Counted from the first letter of the stretch, positions 1 to 8,530 are shown. The stretch: 64,000 nucleotides of DNA from an uncultured Eubacteriales bacterium (GCA_934630515.1 CAKTVV010000014.1:1-64000), one strand, 5' to 3'. Notes: a model not told the origin generated them from the letters alone. Made by a program: numbers and translations.

Positions 1-13
1 GGAGGAACCTTAT

Positions 14-931
14 ATGTTGATTGCAATCGACCACGGCAACTATGCCATCAAAACGCCGCACCATTCCTTTGTTTCCGGTCTGTCTGAGCACACCGTCAAG
101 CCGCCTATGGCGGACGAAATCCTGGAATATGACGGGCGGTACTGGACGACCAGCGGAAAGCGCCTGAGCTACATGCGTGACAAAACGCAGGACGAGCGTT
201 ATTTTATTCTGACGCTGTTTGCCATTGCAAAGGAACTTGAGGATACCGGACGGTACAGCCCCGTTGAACAGATCCAACTGGCAGTGGGATTGCCGCCGGA
301 GCATTACGGCGTACTCAAGGACAAATTCGCCCGGTATTTCAAACGGGACGGCATTATCAAATTTGTTTACAGAGATAAGCCGTATAGCATTATGATCGAT
401 AAGGTCATGGTGTTCCCGCAGGCGTATGCGGCCGTTGTTCCGAAAAGCAGCATGGTAGTCAACATGCTTCGGGTGTTCGTCGTTGACATCGGCGGCTACA
501 CGACGGATGTGCTGCTCCTGAAAAACGGCAAGCCCGATTTGCAATTCTGCCGTTCGCTTGAAACCGGTATCATTACCATGAACAATGAGATTATCCGCAA
601 AGTCGGCGCACTTCATGATATGCGCATTGAAGACGAGCATATCAGCGCAGTTCTTTCCGGGCAGGATACGATCTTACCGGATGATGTTAAGCAAACAATC
701 TGCGGCGCAACCAAGCTTCATGCTCAGGACATTCTCAACCAACTGCGCGAGTTGCAGGTTGATCTCCGTTCCAATCCTGCTGTGTTCATCGGCGGCGGAA
801 GTCTGCTTCTCCGGCCGTTTCTGGAGGCTTCTCCGCTGGTCGCAAAGGCGGATTTTGTGGAGTCCCCCAATGCCAATGCGCTTGGGTACGAAATGCTTGG
901 CAGAGTGCAGATGTCCCATTGTCCTGCATAA
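14..931 (+). CDS. ParM/StbA-family actin-like partition ATPase
   Basis: The product (305 aa) is an actin-like ATPase of the ParM/Alp7A type, which forms filaments that move plasmid-like DNA apart. The actin-fold motifs are visible: the N-terminal phosphate-1 loop (IDHGNYAIKT), the phosphate-2 loop near residues 157-166 (VVDIGGYTTD) and the adenosine motif near 260 (FIGGGSLLL). A GGAGG Shine-Dalgarno precedes the ATG. A small basic protein follows 18 bp downstream, as expected for a parM-parR operon. A centromere-like parC should lie upstream, outside the window. Integrated elements carry such genes to stabilise their circular form. The family is clear; the exact subtype is not. Confidence 0.85.
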   Translation: MLIAIDHGNYAIKTPHHSFVSGLSEHTVKPPMADEILEYDGRYWTTSGKRLSYMRDKTQDERYFILTLFAIAKELEDTGRYSPVEQIQLAVGLPPEHYGVLKDKFARYFKRDGIIKFVYRDKPYSIMIDKVMVFPQAYAAVVPKSSMVVNMLRVFVVDIGGYTTDVLLLKNGKPDLQFCRSLETGIITMNNEIIRKVGALHDMRIEDEHISAVLSGQDTILPDDVKQTICGATKLHAQDILNQLRELQVDLRSNPAVFIGGGSLLLRPFLEASPLVAKADFVESPNANALGYEMLGRVQMSHCPA

Positions 932-949
932 AGGACGGTGTGATAGGCT

Positions 950-1312
950 GTGAGAAAAGACGGAAAATACAGATTTACACTGCAGTTCGGTGCCGACAGC
1001 GAAGATCAGATTCGTGTCGGCGAGCTGTTGGAAAACCTGGGCAACAGAAAAAGTACGGTTATTATTTCGGCATTGAGTGATTATATCGACACTCATCCGG
1101 AGTTGCAGTCCGATTATAGTAAAATAGAGGTTAAGGTTGCTCCTGCCTTCGACCGCAGTCAAATGGAACGGTTGATACGGAGCATTGTGGAGGAGAAGCT
1201 ATCTGAACTTCATACAACCGAAACTATAGCGGATACTTCAATGAGTGGAACTTCCGAGGCTTTGGAAGAGGATATAACCAAAATGCTCGATAATTTGGAT
1301 ATGTTCAATTAA
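950..1312 (+). CDS. ParR-like DNA-binding adaptor of the ParM operon
   Basis: This 120-aa protein starts with GTG after an AGGACGG Shine-Dalgarno. Its N-terminal half (about residues 5-50) has a beta-strand followed by helices like a ribbon-helix-helix domain. The acidic C-terminal tail (about residues 95-120) is the region that in ParR-type adaptors contacts the ParM filament. The role is inferred mainly from its position directly after the actin-like gene, since sequence conservation of ParR proteins is low. It could be another small DNA-binding protein, but the two-gene layout supports a partition function. Confidence 0.6.
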   Translation: MRKDGKYRFTLQFGADSEDQIRVGELLENLGNRKSTVIISALSDYIDTHPELQSDYSKIEVKVAPAFDRSQMERLIRSIVEEKLSELHTTETIADTSMSGTSEALEEDITKMLDNLDMFN

Positions 1313-1316
1313 GCAC

Positions 1317-1357
1317 AAATGAGTCTGCTGATACCATAGGCAGACTTATTTGCTTTT
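1317..1357 (+). terminator. Putative terminator after the parMR pair
   Basis: A 12-bp stem with one G-U pair (arms 1317-1328 and 1340-1351) is followed by a short T-rich run. It lies just after the ParR-like gene. Confidence 0.55.
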
Positions 1358-1476
1358 AAGGTGGGATAAATCAAAGAAAAATTCCGAATATCACACTTAT
1401 GGTGCGTGTATGCAATTTATGCGATCTTCACTTTCGCCGCGGTGTCCACTAAAATATGTTTAAGGAGATATGTGAA

Positions 1477-1815
1477 GTGGACTACAAGACTTTAGGACAG
1501 AATATTCGGCGGCTCCGAGTTACGCAGGGATTCCGGCAAGAGGACCTTGCGGAAAAGTGCGAATGCTCCGCCAGCCACATTGGGCAGATTGAAAACGGAC
1601 GTGTAAAGCCAAGCCTTGAAATGACGGTTCGTATTGCAAACGCTTTGAATGCAACCACGGATCAACTGTTGGCCCATGAGTTTTCTCGTCCCGAGGAAAT
1701 TTACCTGAAGGAAATTGCCGAACGAATCGAGAAATACCCAGTATCAAAACGGATGCTGGCGTGTGAAGGTTTCAATACCTATTTGGATTCTCTCGAAAAG
1801 TTTAGCAAAACATAA
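1477..1815 (+). CDS. XRE-family transcriptional regulator of the element
   Basis: The protein (112 aa) has a Cro/C1-type helix-turn-helix over about residues 5-60, with LGQNIRRLR at the start, the EDLAEKCECSASHIGQIENG recognition segment, and a C-terminal tail of about 45 residues. The start is the GTG at 1477, nine bases after AAGGAG; the upstream in-frame ATG at 1456 overlaps that ribosome site and is unlikely to be used. Regulators of this type usually control excision or transfer genes of integrative elements. It stands alone, with terminator-like structure before it and a 340-bp non-coding stretch after it. Confidence 0.8.
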   Translation: MDYKTLGQNIRRLRVTQGFRQEDLAEKCECSASHIGQIENGRVKPSLEMTVRIANALNATTDQLLAHEFSRPEEIYLKEIAERIEKYPVSKRMLACEGFNTYLDSLEKFSKT

Positions 1816-2060
1816 GGCAAAAGCGAGGGGTACATATGATGAGGTGCAGACCCTAACAAAAGGAAAAAGTATTGTTGCCTTTTTATCAGCATACACATAG
1901 CCGAGCCGTTGACATCGGTTTTATATTCACGCATGAAGCGACTGTATCACACGAGGGTGTGGTATGGTCGTTTTTTATTATGCTTTTCGAGAGGAGGTGA
2001 GTCCGATGTTCTGATCGCTGTGATAATCATCGTAATGACCAACCACTATTTTATTCACAG

Positions 2061-2077
2061 CATGCCATTATGGCATG
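2061..2077. promoter_or_regulatory. Perfect 17-bp palindrome, possible operator
   Basis: CATGCCAT and its exact reverse complement are separated by a single T. It sits about 80 bp upstream of the sigma-like gene and could be an operator or an RNA hairpin. Confidence 0.4.
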
Positions 2078-2093
2078 TTGCGTATATCGCCGT

Positions 2094-2120
2094 AAAACAT
2101 GCCGTGAAGCGGTATGTTTT
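2094..2120. promoter_or_regulatory. Hairpin upstream of the sigma-like gene
   Basis: Arms 2094-2104 and 2110-2120 pair over 11 bp with one wobble and a 5-nt loop. The following T-run makes it resemble a weak terminator or attenuator in front of the gene at 2159. Confidence 0.4.
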
Positions 2121-2158
2121 CTTCCTGCTGTGGTGGCATGCCAAAAGGAGGCATGGAA

Positions 2159-2581
2159 ATGGGCCACAGACAGGATTATCCCGAACGGGATGAGCTACGG
2201 GCAAAGTTTACTCGGTGGCTTGAAAAAGTAATTAAACGAGCAAAAATTGATTACCTGCGGAAATATGAGAATCGTCCGGAAATCATATCCTACGAGGATA
2301 TACCGGAGGCAGAACTTCTTGATCTGGCGCAGTGCGAGTCATGGCCAGAAATCACAAGGATGCAGTCCCCTTATGATTTTGAGGAGGAACGGCTGACAAA
2401 GGCTTTTATGGAGTTGCCATTAAAGCGCCGTCAAGTGATGGAGTTGCTATTTTTGGAAGATCTGAGTGAAGCAGAAACAGCTAAAAGACTCAACTGCTCG
2501 TTGCAGTATGTCAGAAATCAAAGGTGCATTGCACTGAAAAAGCTGCGCTCCCGTCTGATGGAAGGCGGTGATGATGAATGA
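2159..2581 (+). CDS. Sigma-70-like (region 4) regulator of the element
   Basis: The 140-aa product resembles the small sigma-factor-like proteins of Tn916-type elements. The C-terminal 55 residues form a sigma region 4: LPLKRRQVMELLFLEDLSEA, then AKRLNCSLQYVRNQ as the recognition helix, then a basic tail. The N-terminal part is a charged helical stretch. The start at 2159 is chosen because AAAGGAGG ends 7 bp upstream; the in-frame ATG at 2153 is too close to that site. The stop codon overlaps the next start (ATGA), so the two genes are translationally coupled, the same layout as the orf7-orf8 pair of Tn916. It probably controls transcription of element genes. Confidence 0.75.
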   Translation: MGHRQDYPERDELRAKFTRWLEKVIKRAKIDYLRKYENRPEIISYEDIPEAELLDLAQCESWPEITRMQSPYDFEEERLTKAFMELPLKRRQVMELLFLEDLSEAETAKRLNCSLQYVRNQRCIALKKLRSRLMEGGDDE

Positions 2582-2769
2582 ACACATCAGAGTTCAAAAA
2601 GGTTCTGCAAGGGGCCGTTATGGGAAATCATCGGGATTTAGAGACCATACTGGAATTGTATATGCCGATGATCGAGCATAATTCCTATTTGTATGGCCGC
2701 TTGGATGAGGATCTGAAACAGTACATTCTCATACATATTGCGCTTAATATCTCAAAATTTAAGATTTGA
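2578..2769 (+). CDS. Small helix-turn-helix protein, Tn916 Orf8-like
   Basis: This 63-aa protein starts at an ATG that overlaps the stop of the sigma-like gene by 4 bp. Its sequence (EFKKVLQGAVMGNHRDLETI, then a helix with MPMIEHNSYLYGRLDEDL, then a hydrophobic end) fits the small helical proteins that follow a sigma-like gene in Tn916-type and related elements and are annotated as helix_turn_helix_16. The molecular role of that family is not well known. A strong terminator follows directly, so the two genes form one unit. Confidence 0.65.
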   Translation: MNTSEFKKVLQGAVMGNHRDLETILELYMPMIEHNSYLYGRLDEDLKQYILIHIALNISKFKI

Positions 2770-2773
2770 GGCG

Positions 2774-2812
2774 AATGCCGGTTTCGGAATATCTGAAGCC
2801 GGCATTTTTTTG
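2774..2812 (+). terminator. Rho-independent terminator after the sigma/HTH pair
   Basis: A 12-bp stem (arms 2774-2785 and 2795-2806, one G-U pair) is followed by a run of six or more T. It ends the two-gene unit. Confidence 0.85.
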
Positions 2813-3193
2813 AAATTTTCTTGTCGGCGAGTGTATGAGATGAGAAAACCATCCGTATTTACTTGTGTAAGGCACCCCCGTGCTTACCTGTACCTTGAAA
2901 ATTGAACAGCTTATCCTCTACATCCCCGAACCGGGAAGCGGCTATCCGTCTGTGTGGCGAGCAGAACCAAGAGCACTGATATACGGGTGGCTCCCGTATA
3001 CCGCGACGATCCGGCCGGGTACAATGGTACTCCCGTAACTCGCGGCCCGGCCACAATGAAGGCGGGGAGATGAAATTTCTGTGGACCTGTTCGCCGCAGG
3101 CGGAGGCAATGAGCATTTTGTTTTTGAATATACCAAGTAAATTATGGCAAAAATACGAGTTGTAAAGACGAACACATGGAGGTGTAATGATTT
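2813..3193 (+). other. Long leader region upstream of the recombinase module
   Basis: This 380-bp stretch has no full-size gene. It is rich in short inverted GC blocks (for example around 2985-3060) and contains a short leader-peptide-like ORF at 3108-3164. It could hold a structured RNA that controls the downstream recombinase genes. I recognise no described riboswitch in it. Confidence 0.4.
3108..3164 (+). CDS. 18-codon leader-peptide-like ORF
   Basis: An ATG at 3108 follows GGAGG with good spacing and opens an 18-codon frame ending in TAA at 3162. The peptide begins MSILFLNIPSKLW. It lies 30 bp before the DUF6870 gene and could be a leader peptide for attenuation of the excision module. 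Translation is not proven; the good ribosome site is the main support. Confidence 0.35.
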
Positions 3194-3409
3194 ATGGAAC
3201 AGTCTGAAAAGAACTTATCTGAACTGGTGGATATCAGAGATGTCGTGATAGATAAAAGCCTGCCGCTGGAAGAGCGTGTGAGGTCTTATGTTGAACAGAT
3301 CAAGGATCCGTATTGCTTTAAGGTCGGAGATGTCGTTGTCCGGGTATCATACGCAGACAAGGACAAATCACTTACCGACAGCTTTACCTCCATGATCGCT
3401 TCAATGTAA
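3194..3409 (+). CDS. DUF6870-family small protein next to recombinases
   Basis: The 71-aa product matches, from memory, the DUF6870 pattern: LVDIRDV near residue 10, then SLPLEERVRSY, a central KDPYCFKVGDVVV segment and a C-terminal helix. These proteins are repeatedly found directly before large serine recombinases in Clostridia elements. Their function is unknown; an accessory or directionality role is conceivable but unproven. It starts at an ATG after GGAGGTG and is separated from the first recombinase by 138 bp that contain a separate promoter-like sequence. Confidence 0.7.
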   Translation: MEQSEKNLSELVDIRDVVIDKSLPLEERVRSYVEQIKDPYCFKVGDVVVRVSYADKDKSLTDSFTSMIASM

Positions 3410-3466
3410 TGGTAATAATTGCTATGTGGATTTTAAATGTAACGGCTGGATTTTCTCGGTTGTCTG

Positions 3467-3475
3467 TGCTATAAT
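3467..3475 (+). promoter_or_regulatory. Extended -10 promoter for the recombinase operon
   Basis: TGCTATAAT is a perfect extended -10 element about 73 bp before the first recombinase start. No good -35 box is seen, which is tolerable for extended -10 promoters. Confidence 0.6.
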
Positions 3476-3510
3476 CAAATACGGACAAAATCAGCGATAA
3501 CTCCGGCTGT

Positions 3511-3528
3511 TTATTCGTACTCGAATAA
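3511..3528. promoter_or_regulatory. Inverted repeat in the recombinase leader
   Basis: Arms TTATTCG and CGAATAA (3511-3517, 3522-3528) flank a 4-nt loop, 20 bp before the recombinase ATG. It could be an operator or an RNA hairpin close to the ribosome site. Confidence 0.4.
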
Positions 3529-3547
3529 TACAGATAGGAGTGGCGCT

Positions 3548-5230
3548 ATGAATAAGATTATAGATCAAACATTCAAGGTTGCCATCTATCTTCGTTTATC
3601 GAAGGAGGATGACGACCTTTCGTGCTCTTCGGGAGCCAAAAGCGAAAGCAACAGTATCAGCAACCAGAGAAAGCTGATATATGATTTTATGAAATCGCAT
3701 CCGGAACTCGAACTGTATGACGAGTACAAGGATGACGGAAAAAGCGGTTCCAACTTTGACCGTGCTGAATTTCAGCGAATGATGAAGGACATCGAGGCGG
3801 GAAAGGTCAATTGCGTAATCGTAAAGGATCAGTCCCGTTTCGGTAGAGACTATATTGATGTCGGAAAATACAAAGAAAAGATTTTCCCAAAACTCGGCGT
3901 TCGGTTTATTACCATAAACGAAGGCTATGATTCGCTTTCGGCAACATCTTCGGATGATCTTGCCTTTACGATCAACAGCTTCGTTTATGATTTTTATATC
4001 CGAGATATATCTACTAAGATCCGTACAAACCTTACGGCGAAGAAGCAAAACGGAGAGTATGCCGGAGCATTTGTGGCTTACGGATATGTGAAAGACAGCG
4101 ACGACAAGAGCAAATTGGTTGTTGATCCGTTTGCCGCCAATGTTGTACGGGACATATTCCGGTGGAAAATCGAAGGGCTGAGTCCGCAAAATATTGCCGT
4201 GCGTCTGAACGGACTCGGCATCCCCTCGCCTGCGGAGTATAAGCGGCTGAGCGGAAGCAAGTACAAAACGAGCTTTCAGACATCTTCAAAAGCCATATGG
4301 AGTCATGTTTCCGTAAGGCGCATTCTGAAAAATGAAATTTATCTCGGCGTGATGATCCAGGGTAAACGAACAACACCGAATTATAAGACCAAGACAGTGG
4401 TTACAAAAGCGGAAAGTGAGTGGCTTCGCGTGGAAGGTACACATGAGGCGATTATTTCCGTGCGTGATTTTGAGCTTGTGCAGGAGCTGCTGAAGGACGA
4501 TACGCATTGCCGCGCGGGAGATGTAACAGTACCGGTATATGCCGGCCGCATTTATTGCGGCGACTGCGGCGCTACGGCCGTCAGAAAGACGGTATCCTAC
4601 GCAGGCAAACGCTATGTGTATTATGTCTGCAACGCCAATAAGCACGATAAAACGGTGTGCAGCAGGCATTCCATAAGAGAAGATGTTTTGGACCAGGTAA
4701 TCTATCAGACGGTCCGGCATCAAATTGACCTGCTGCTGGATGTAGATAAGGCACTTAGACAGTTTGAGAATCTGTCATGGGAAAAGCACAAACTGAAGCA
4801 GCTTGATGCAAGCATCGAAATACAGGAAGAAGTCGTTCGGAAAAACAACACGCTGCGCCTCGGAATCTATGAGGATCTGCGGGCGGGCTTGCTGGACAGG
4901 TCCGAATATGAATCTTTGAAAAAAGAGCTTGCAGAAAGAATCGACGAAGCAACTGCTGCCATCGAGAAGTTGAACAAAGAGAAACGGGAGATCCTCGACG
5001 GTGTTTCAAAGCAGCAGTCCTGGGTTGAACAGTTCCGTCAGTATGAAAATGTGACTGAGCTCACGCGACCAATGGTTATTCATCTGATAGAACGCATCAA
5101 TATTTTTGAGGACTCCCATATTGAGATCGTGTTCCGCCATCGGAATCAGATTGAAGAAATATTGCAGTTTATCTCGGAGAAAACCGCAGGCAAAAAAGTA
5201 TTGGCTATACCGATAAGGGAGGTGGGATAG
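3548..5230 (+). CDS. Large serine recombinase 1
   Basis: The protein (560 aa) is a large serine recombinase, the enzyme class that integrates and excises elements by cutting both DNA strands through a serine linkage. The resolvase catalytic domain covers about residues 10-150, with the nucleophile at Ser18 in IYLRLSKED and the DQSRFGRDY segment. A Recombinase domain follows at about 170-290. A zinc ribbon at about 335-380 is marked by YCGDCG and the CNA...C pair. The C-terminal third is a charged coiled-coil. The stop overlaps the next start by one base, so the three recombinases are coupled. Length and domains look complete. Confidence 0.95.
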   Translation: MNKIIDQTFKVAIYLRLSKEDDDLSCSSGAKSESNSISNQRKLIYDFMKSHPELELYDEYKDDGKSGSNFDRAEFQRMMKDIEAGKVNCVIVKDQSRFGRDYIDVGKYKEKIFPKLGVRFITINEGYDSLSATSSDDLAFTINSFVYDFYIRDISTKIRTNLTAKKQNGEYAGAFVAYGYVKDSDDKSKLVVDPFAANVVRDIFRWKIEGLSPQNIAVRLNGLGIPSPAEYKRLSGSKYKTSFQTSSKAIWSHVSVRRILKNEIYLGVMIQGKRTTPNYKTKTVVTKAESEWLRVEGTHEAIISVRDFELVQELLKDDTHCRAGDVTVPVYAGRIYCGDCGATAVRKTVSYAGKRYVYYVCNANKHDKTVCSRHSIREDVLDQVIYQTVRHQIDLLLDVDKALRQFENLSWEKHKLKQLDASIEIQEEVVRKNNTLRLGIYEDLRAGLLDRSEYESLKKELAERIDEATAAIEKLNKEKREILDGVSKQQSWVEQFRQYENVTELTRPMVIHLIERINIFEDSHIEIVFRHRNQIEEILQFISEKTAGKKVLAIPIREVG

Positions 5231-6945
5231 TGGCCAGAGTATCACGGAAAAACGGCGTTTCCGAAAGTCAGCCGAAAGGCCAAAGGCAGACCGTGTTTCG
5301 TACAGCACTTTATGTCCGTTTGTCTGTTGAGGACAACGGTAAGGCCGATGCGGATTCGATCGAAAATCAGGAACTGCTTCTGAGAAACTATCTTGCCGAG
5401 CGGCCGTATCTCGAACTGAAAGAGGTATATGCCGATAACGGTTACACGGGTACCGATTTTGAGCGTCCCGCATTTAATCGAATGATCGAAGATGTGCGGA
5501 AAGGGCGAATCGACTGCATCGTTGTGAAGGACTTTTCTCGCCTTGGCAGAAACTATGTAGAGACCGGAGAATATCTGGAACGCATCTTTCCTTTCCTCGG
5601 CATACGCTTTATTTCTGTCAGCGACGATTATGACAGTAGCTCCGCTAATGCCGGTGAAAAGCTCGCCGCCACTCTTAAAAATCTGATCAACGATATGTAC
5701 GCAAAGGACATATCCAAAAAGATCTGTTCGACCATGAAGAATAAGAGGTTGCGCGGTGATTACATTGGCAATTATGCTCCATATGGCTATCTGAAGGATG
5801 AAAATAATCGGAGCCGATTGGTAATTGATCATGAGATCGCTCCAATCGTAGTCGAGATCTTTGAACTCCGAGCTAAAGGGATCGGCTTTGAAACTATATG
5901 CCGTATGCTCAACGAAAAAGGCTATCCCTCCCCGGGGCGGCTGCGCTATGAGCGCGGCATTATAACAAATAATAATAAGAAAGGGAGTGAACTGCCCTGG
6001 AATCGCCATGTTCTGAAAGACCTGCTTGTCAATGTGGTCTATATCGGGAATTTGGCGCAAGGACGCAGCTCGCAGTGCCTGTATAAGGGCGAAAAATACC
6101 ATTGGACAAAAGAGGCGGACTGGGATGTGGTTGAAGGGACACACGAGCCGATTATCAGCATGGAGTTATGGAATAAAGTGCAGGAGATCAATACAAAGGC
6201 CTCAAGCGATGTGAAGAAATCGTTCGGACGCTATGCGCATCTCCCCAAACGACCCAATCCATATGGTTCGGTTTTGAGGTGCGCCGACTGCGGGCGTGTT
6301 ATGAAATATGTTCGCAGCTATACACGGCCGAGAAAAGACGGCGTGGTCACAGACTACTACAATTATAAATGCCCGACAAACATCGAGCTTGGAGACACGG
6401 CGTGCTCAAAAAAGAGCATCCGCGCCGATGACCTTGATAAAATCGTGTTGAGCGTTATACGAAAGCAGATGGACCTATTCCTTGACACGCAAAAAACGCT
6501 GCTCGGCTTGATCGCTTTGGAGAAAGAAAAAGCAAAGCACAGTGTTCCGGCAAATCGTGTCATAGAACTGCAGGATAAGCTGGACCAAAAGAAAAAGCTG
6601 TTTTCCCGGTTGTATATCGACTTCAAGGACGGCATACTGACGCAGCAGGAATATTTGCTTGCCAGAGATGTCTATCAAAAGGAAATCGCCGCATATGAAA
6701 GCGAATTGCAGGAGCTTCAAGCAATCAAAACAAAAACCAAGGTGACTGAAACAGGCGCCCGAAAATGGAATCGGCTCATTTCACGCTATTATAAGGCAGA
6801 AACGGTGACCGAAGAAATGGTCGTGGCAATGGTTGATGAGATCCGAGTGAATACCGACGGCTCTTTGGATATTCGGTTTAAGTACATGCCTGAGTTTGAG
6901 GAAATGTTCAAGGAGTGCGAGCGAATCAGAAAGGAGGTTGCCTAA
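5230..6945 (+). CDS. Large serine recombinase 2
   Basis: The protein (571 aa) begins with GTG at 5230, sharing one base with the stop of the previous gene, after a GGAGGTGGG ribosome site. A basic N-terminal tail of about 22 residues, absent from recombinase 1, precedes the catalytic domain; the nucleophile is Ser32 in LYVRLSVED. The Recombinase domain (about 185-310), a zinc ribbon with LRCADCGRVM and a C-terminal coiled-coil follow. All key residues appear intact. The protein is related to recombinases 1 and 3 but clearly divergent from them, so the set is not a recent duplication. Confidence 0.95.
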   Translation: MARVSRKNGVSESQPKGQRQTVFRTALYVRLSVEDNGKADADSIENQELLLRNYLAERPYLELKEVYADNGYTGTDFERPAFNRMIEDVRKGRIDCIVVKDFSRLGRNYVETGEYLERIFPFLGIRFISVSDDYDSSSANAGEKLAATLKNLINDMYAKDISKKICSTMKNKRLRGDYIGNYAPYGYLKDENNRSRLVIDHEIAPIVVEIFELRAKGIGFETICRMLNEKGYPSPGRLRYERGIITNNNKKGSELPWNRHVLKDLLVNVVYIGNLAQGRSSQCLYKGEKYHWTKEADWDVVEGTHEPIISMELWNKVQEINTKASSDVKKSFGRYAHLPKRPNPYGSVLRCADCGRVMKYVRSYTRPRKDGVVTDYYNYKCPTNIELGDTACSKKSIRADDLDKIVLSVIRKQMDLFLDTQKTLLGLIALEKEKAKHSVPANRVIELQDKLDQKKKLFSRLYIDFKDGILTQQEYLLARDVYQKEIAAYESELQELQAIKTKTKVTETGARKWNRLISRYYKAETVTEEMVVAMVDEIRVNTDGSLDIRFKYMPEFEEMFKECERIRKEVA

Positions 6946-8499
6946 ATGCCGAAAAAACAGATTGCCGTGTATCTCAGGCTATCGCTTGAGGACACCGGTG
7001 CGAATGATGAGAGCAATAGTATCACGGCCCAGCGCGGCATCATTGCCCAGTTCATTCAAGGGCAGCCTGAGCTTGCTTCTATGAAGACGGTCGAGTTCGT
7101 CGATGACGGATATTCCGGGACGAATTTCGACCGTCCCGGTTTTAAGCGGATGATGGCGATGGTGCGCTCCGGTGATGTTTCCTGCATTATCGTGAAAGAC
7201 CTTTCCCGATTTGCACGAAACTATATTGAAGCCGGCGATTACCTTGAGCACATCTTTCCGTATCTCGGTATTCGGTTTATTGCGGTCAATAACCATTACG
7301 ACAGCAATCAGTTTATCGGGACAACGGGCGGTATTGATGTTGCCTTCCGAAACTTTATGTATGAGATGTACAGCGTTGACATCTCGAAAAAGGTAAAAGC
7401 ATCTCAGCACATGCTGATGAGAAACGGCCGGTATGTCAGCCATTGCCCGTATGGATACACAAAGATCAAAGGGCAAAAGCACCATATGGTGCCGGATCCC
7501 GAAACTGCGCCCATTGTGCGAGATATTTTCCTGTGGGCTATTGAGGGAAAGAAATCCACGGAAATTGCCCGTATCCTTAACGAAAAGCATATTCCGACGC
7601 CGATGCAACACAAAAAGCTATCTCGGCAAGGTATGGACAACGATGCAATGTGGAGTCATCAGGCGGTGCTCCGAATCATACGGGATTATAAGTATACCGG
7701 AGCTATGGTGTCCTTCAAATGCGGAAACGAAACCATTCGGGCCAAAGTGCAAAAACGGTATGCGCCGGAGGATTATGTGATAAACGAGGGTATGCACGAA
7801 CCCATCGTAACACACGATGAATACTACGCAGCGAATGATACTCTGCGGAAGGTGAAAAAGTACGATGTTGTCAGAACCGACCGCCGTGACCGTGTTTACT
7901 ACTGTGGGCACTGCGGCCGCAGGCTTCGTAAAACCTTTGGCTCGGACGAATATTATTCCTGCGCTACGCCGTTATATATAAGAGACGCTCCGTGCGCAGG
8001 CATTCATTGGAGTCGGACAAATATAGAGGATGTTGTCTTCACCACATACAAACGGCAACTGCAAATCGTCAGCGAAGAATATCGCAGGACAGTAAAAGAA
8101 AAGCAGCCGGATAAGCTTGCCCCTCTTCGGGCACAGCAAAAATCCCTCCGCGTTCAGCTCGGAGGGATCGGCGGGAAGGTTGCTTCACTGTATGAGCAAT
8201 TCCGTTCCGATGAAATATCCCGGAATGCTTTTCTCGAAAAGAAAAGCGCTCTTTCAGAGGATAGGGACAGGCTCCAGACGGAGTTATCACGAATCGAGGA
8301 TGAAATCGAAAGCCTGCTGCAAAAGCAGGAAGAAAGCAATACGGCAATGAATGCGATCAAAAATATCGCTGCAACAGCAGATGAGCCGGACGATAAACTC
8401 CGGGAAAGAATGTACGACGATATAGACCGAGTCATTGTTTTTGACAACGAAAATTTGAAAATTGAATGGAAGTTTGATGTTGCCTTTCAACTTTCATGA
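6946..8499 (+). CDS. Large serine recombinase 3
   Basis: The protein (517 aa) starts immediately after the TAA of recombinase 2, with AAAGGAGG nine bases upstream. The nucleophile is Ser13 in VYLRLSLED; DLSRFARNY and the SVDISKKV segment complete the catalytic domain. A Recombinase domain (about 155-270), a zinc ribbon starting at YYCGHCGRRL and a long coiled-coil (about 370-470) follow. It is the recombinase nearest the element's right end. Which of the three cuts the spoVT target cannot be told from sequence; closeness to the attachment site makes this one a candidate. Confidence 0.95.
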   Translation: MPKKQIAVYLRLSLEDTGANDESNSITAQRGIIAQFIQGQPELASMKTVEFVDDGYSGTNFDRPGFKRMMAMVRSGDVSCIIVKDLSRFARNYIEAGDYLEHIFPYLGIRFIAVNNHYDSNQFIGTTGGIDVAFRNFMYEMYSVDISKKVKASQHMLMRNGRYVSHCPYGYTKIKGQKHHMVPDPETAPIVRDIFLWAIEGKKSTEIARILNEKHIPTPMQHKKLSRQGMDNDAMWSHQAVLRIIRDYKYTGAMVSFKCGNETIRAKVQKRYAPEDYVINEGMHEPIVTHDEYYAANDTLRKVKKYDVVRTDRRDRVYYCGHCGRRLRKTFGSDEYYSCATPLYIRDAPCAGIHWSRTNIEDVVFTTYKRQLQIVSEEYRRTVKEKQPDKLAPLRAQQKSLRVQLGGIGGKVASLYEQFRSDEISRNAFLEKKSALSEDRDRLQTELSRIEDEIESLLQKQEESNTAMNAIKNIAATADEPDDKLRERMYDDIDRVIVFDNENLKIEWKFDVAFQLS

Positions 8500-8505
8500 C
8501 CATGT

Positions 8506-8530
8506 AAAAGCCGGCTTTTTGCTGGCTTTT
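8506..8530 (+). terminator. Terminator after the recombinase operon
   Basis: Arms 8506-8515 and 8521-8530 form a 10-bp stem (one wobble) around a TTTTT loop, followed by T-rich sequence. Confidence 0.7.

Larger units (their letters stand above)
1816..2158 (+). other. Intergenic leader with several inverted repeats
   Basis: No convincing gene is seen. The stretch holds a strong but apparently unused AGGAGGTGAG ribosome-site-like sequence near 1993, two palindromes at 2061-2077 and 2094-2120, and an imperfect repeat around 1945-1966. It is probably the regulatory leader of the sigma-like gene that starts at 2159. A hydrophobic open frame crosses 1980-2190 but lacks a good start. Confidence 0.4.

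Noticed and set aside
1909..2193. Hydrophobic small ORF in the leader of the sigma-like gene
   Set aside because: The frame has no supported start, and it crosses palindromes and the sigma-like gene's ribosome site.
2859..3175. Minus-strand ORFs in the recombinase leader
   Set aside because: They are short, have no ribosome sites and no recognisable sequence.
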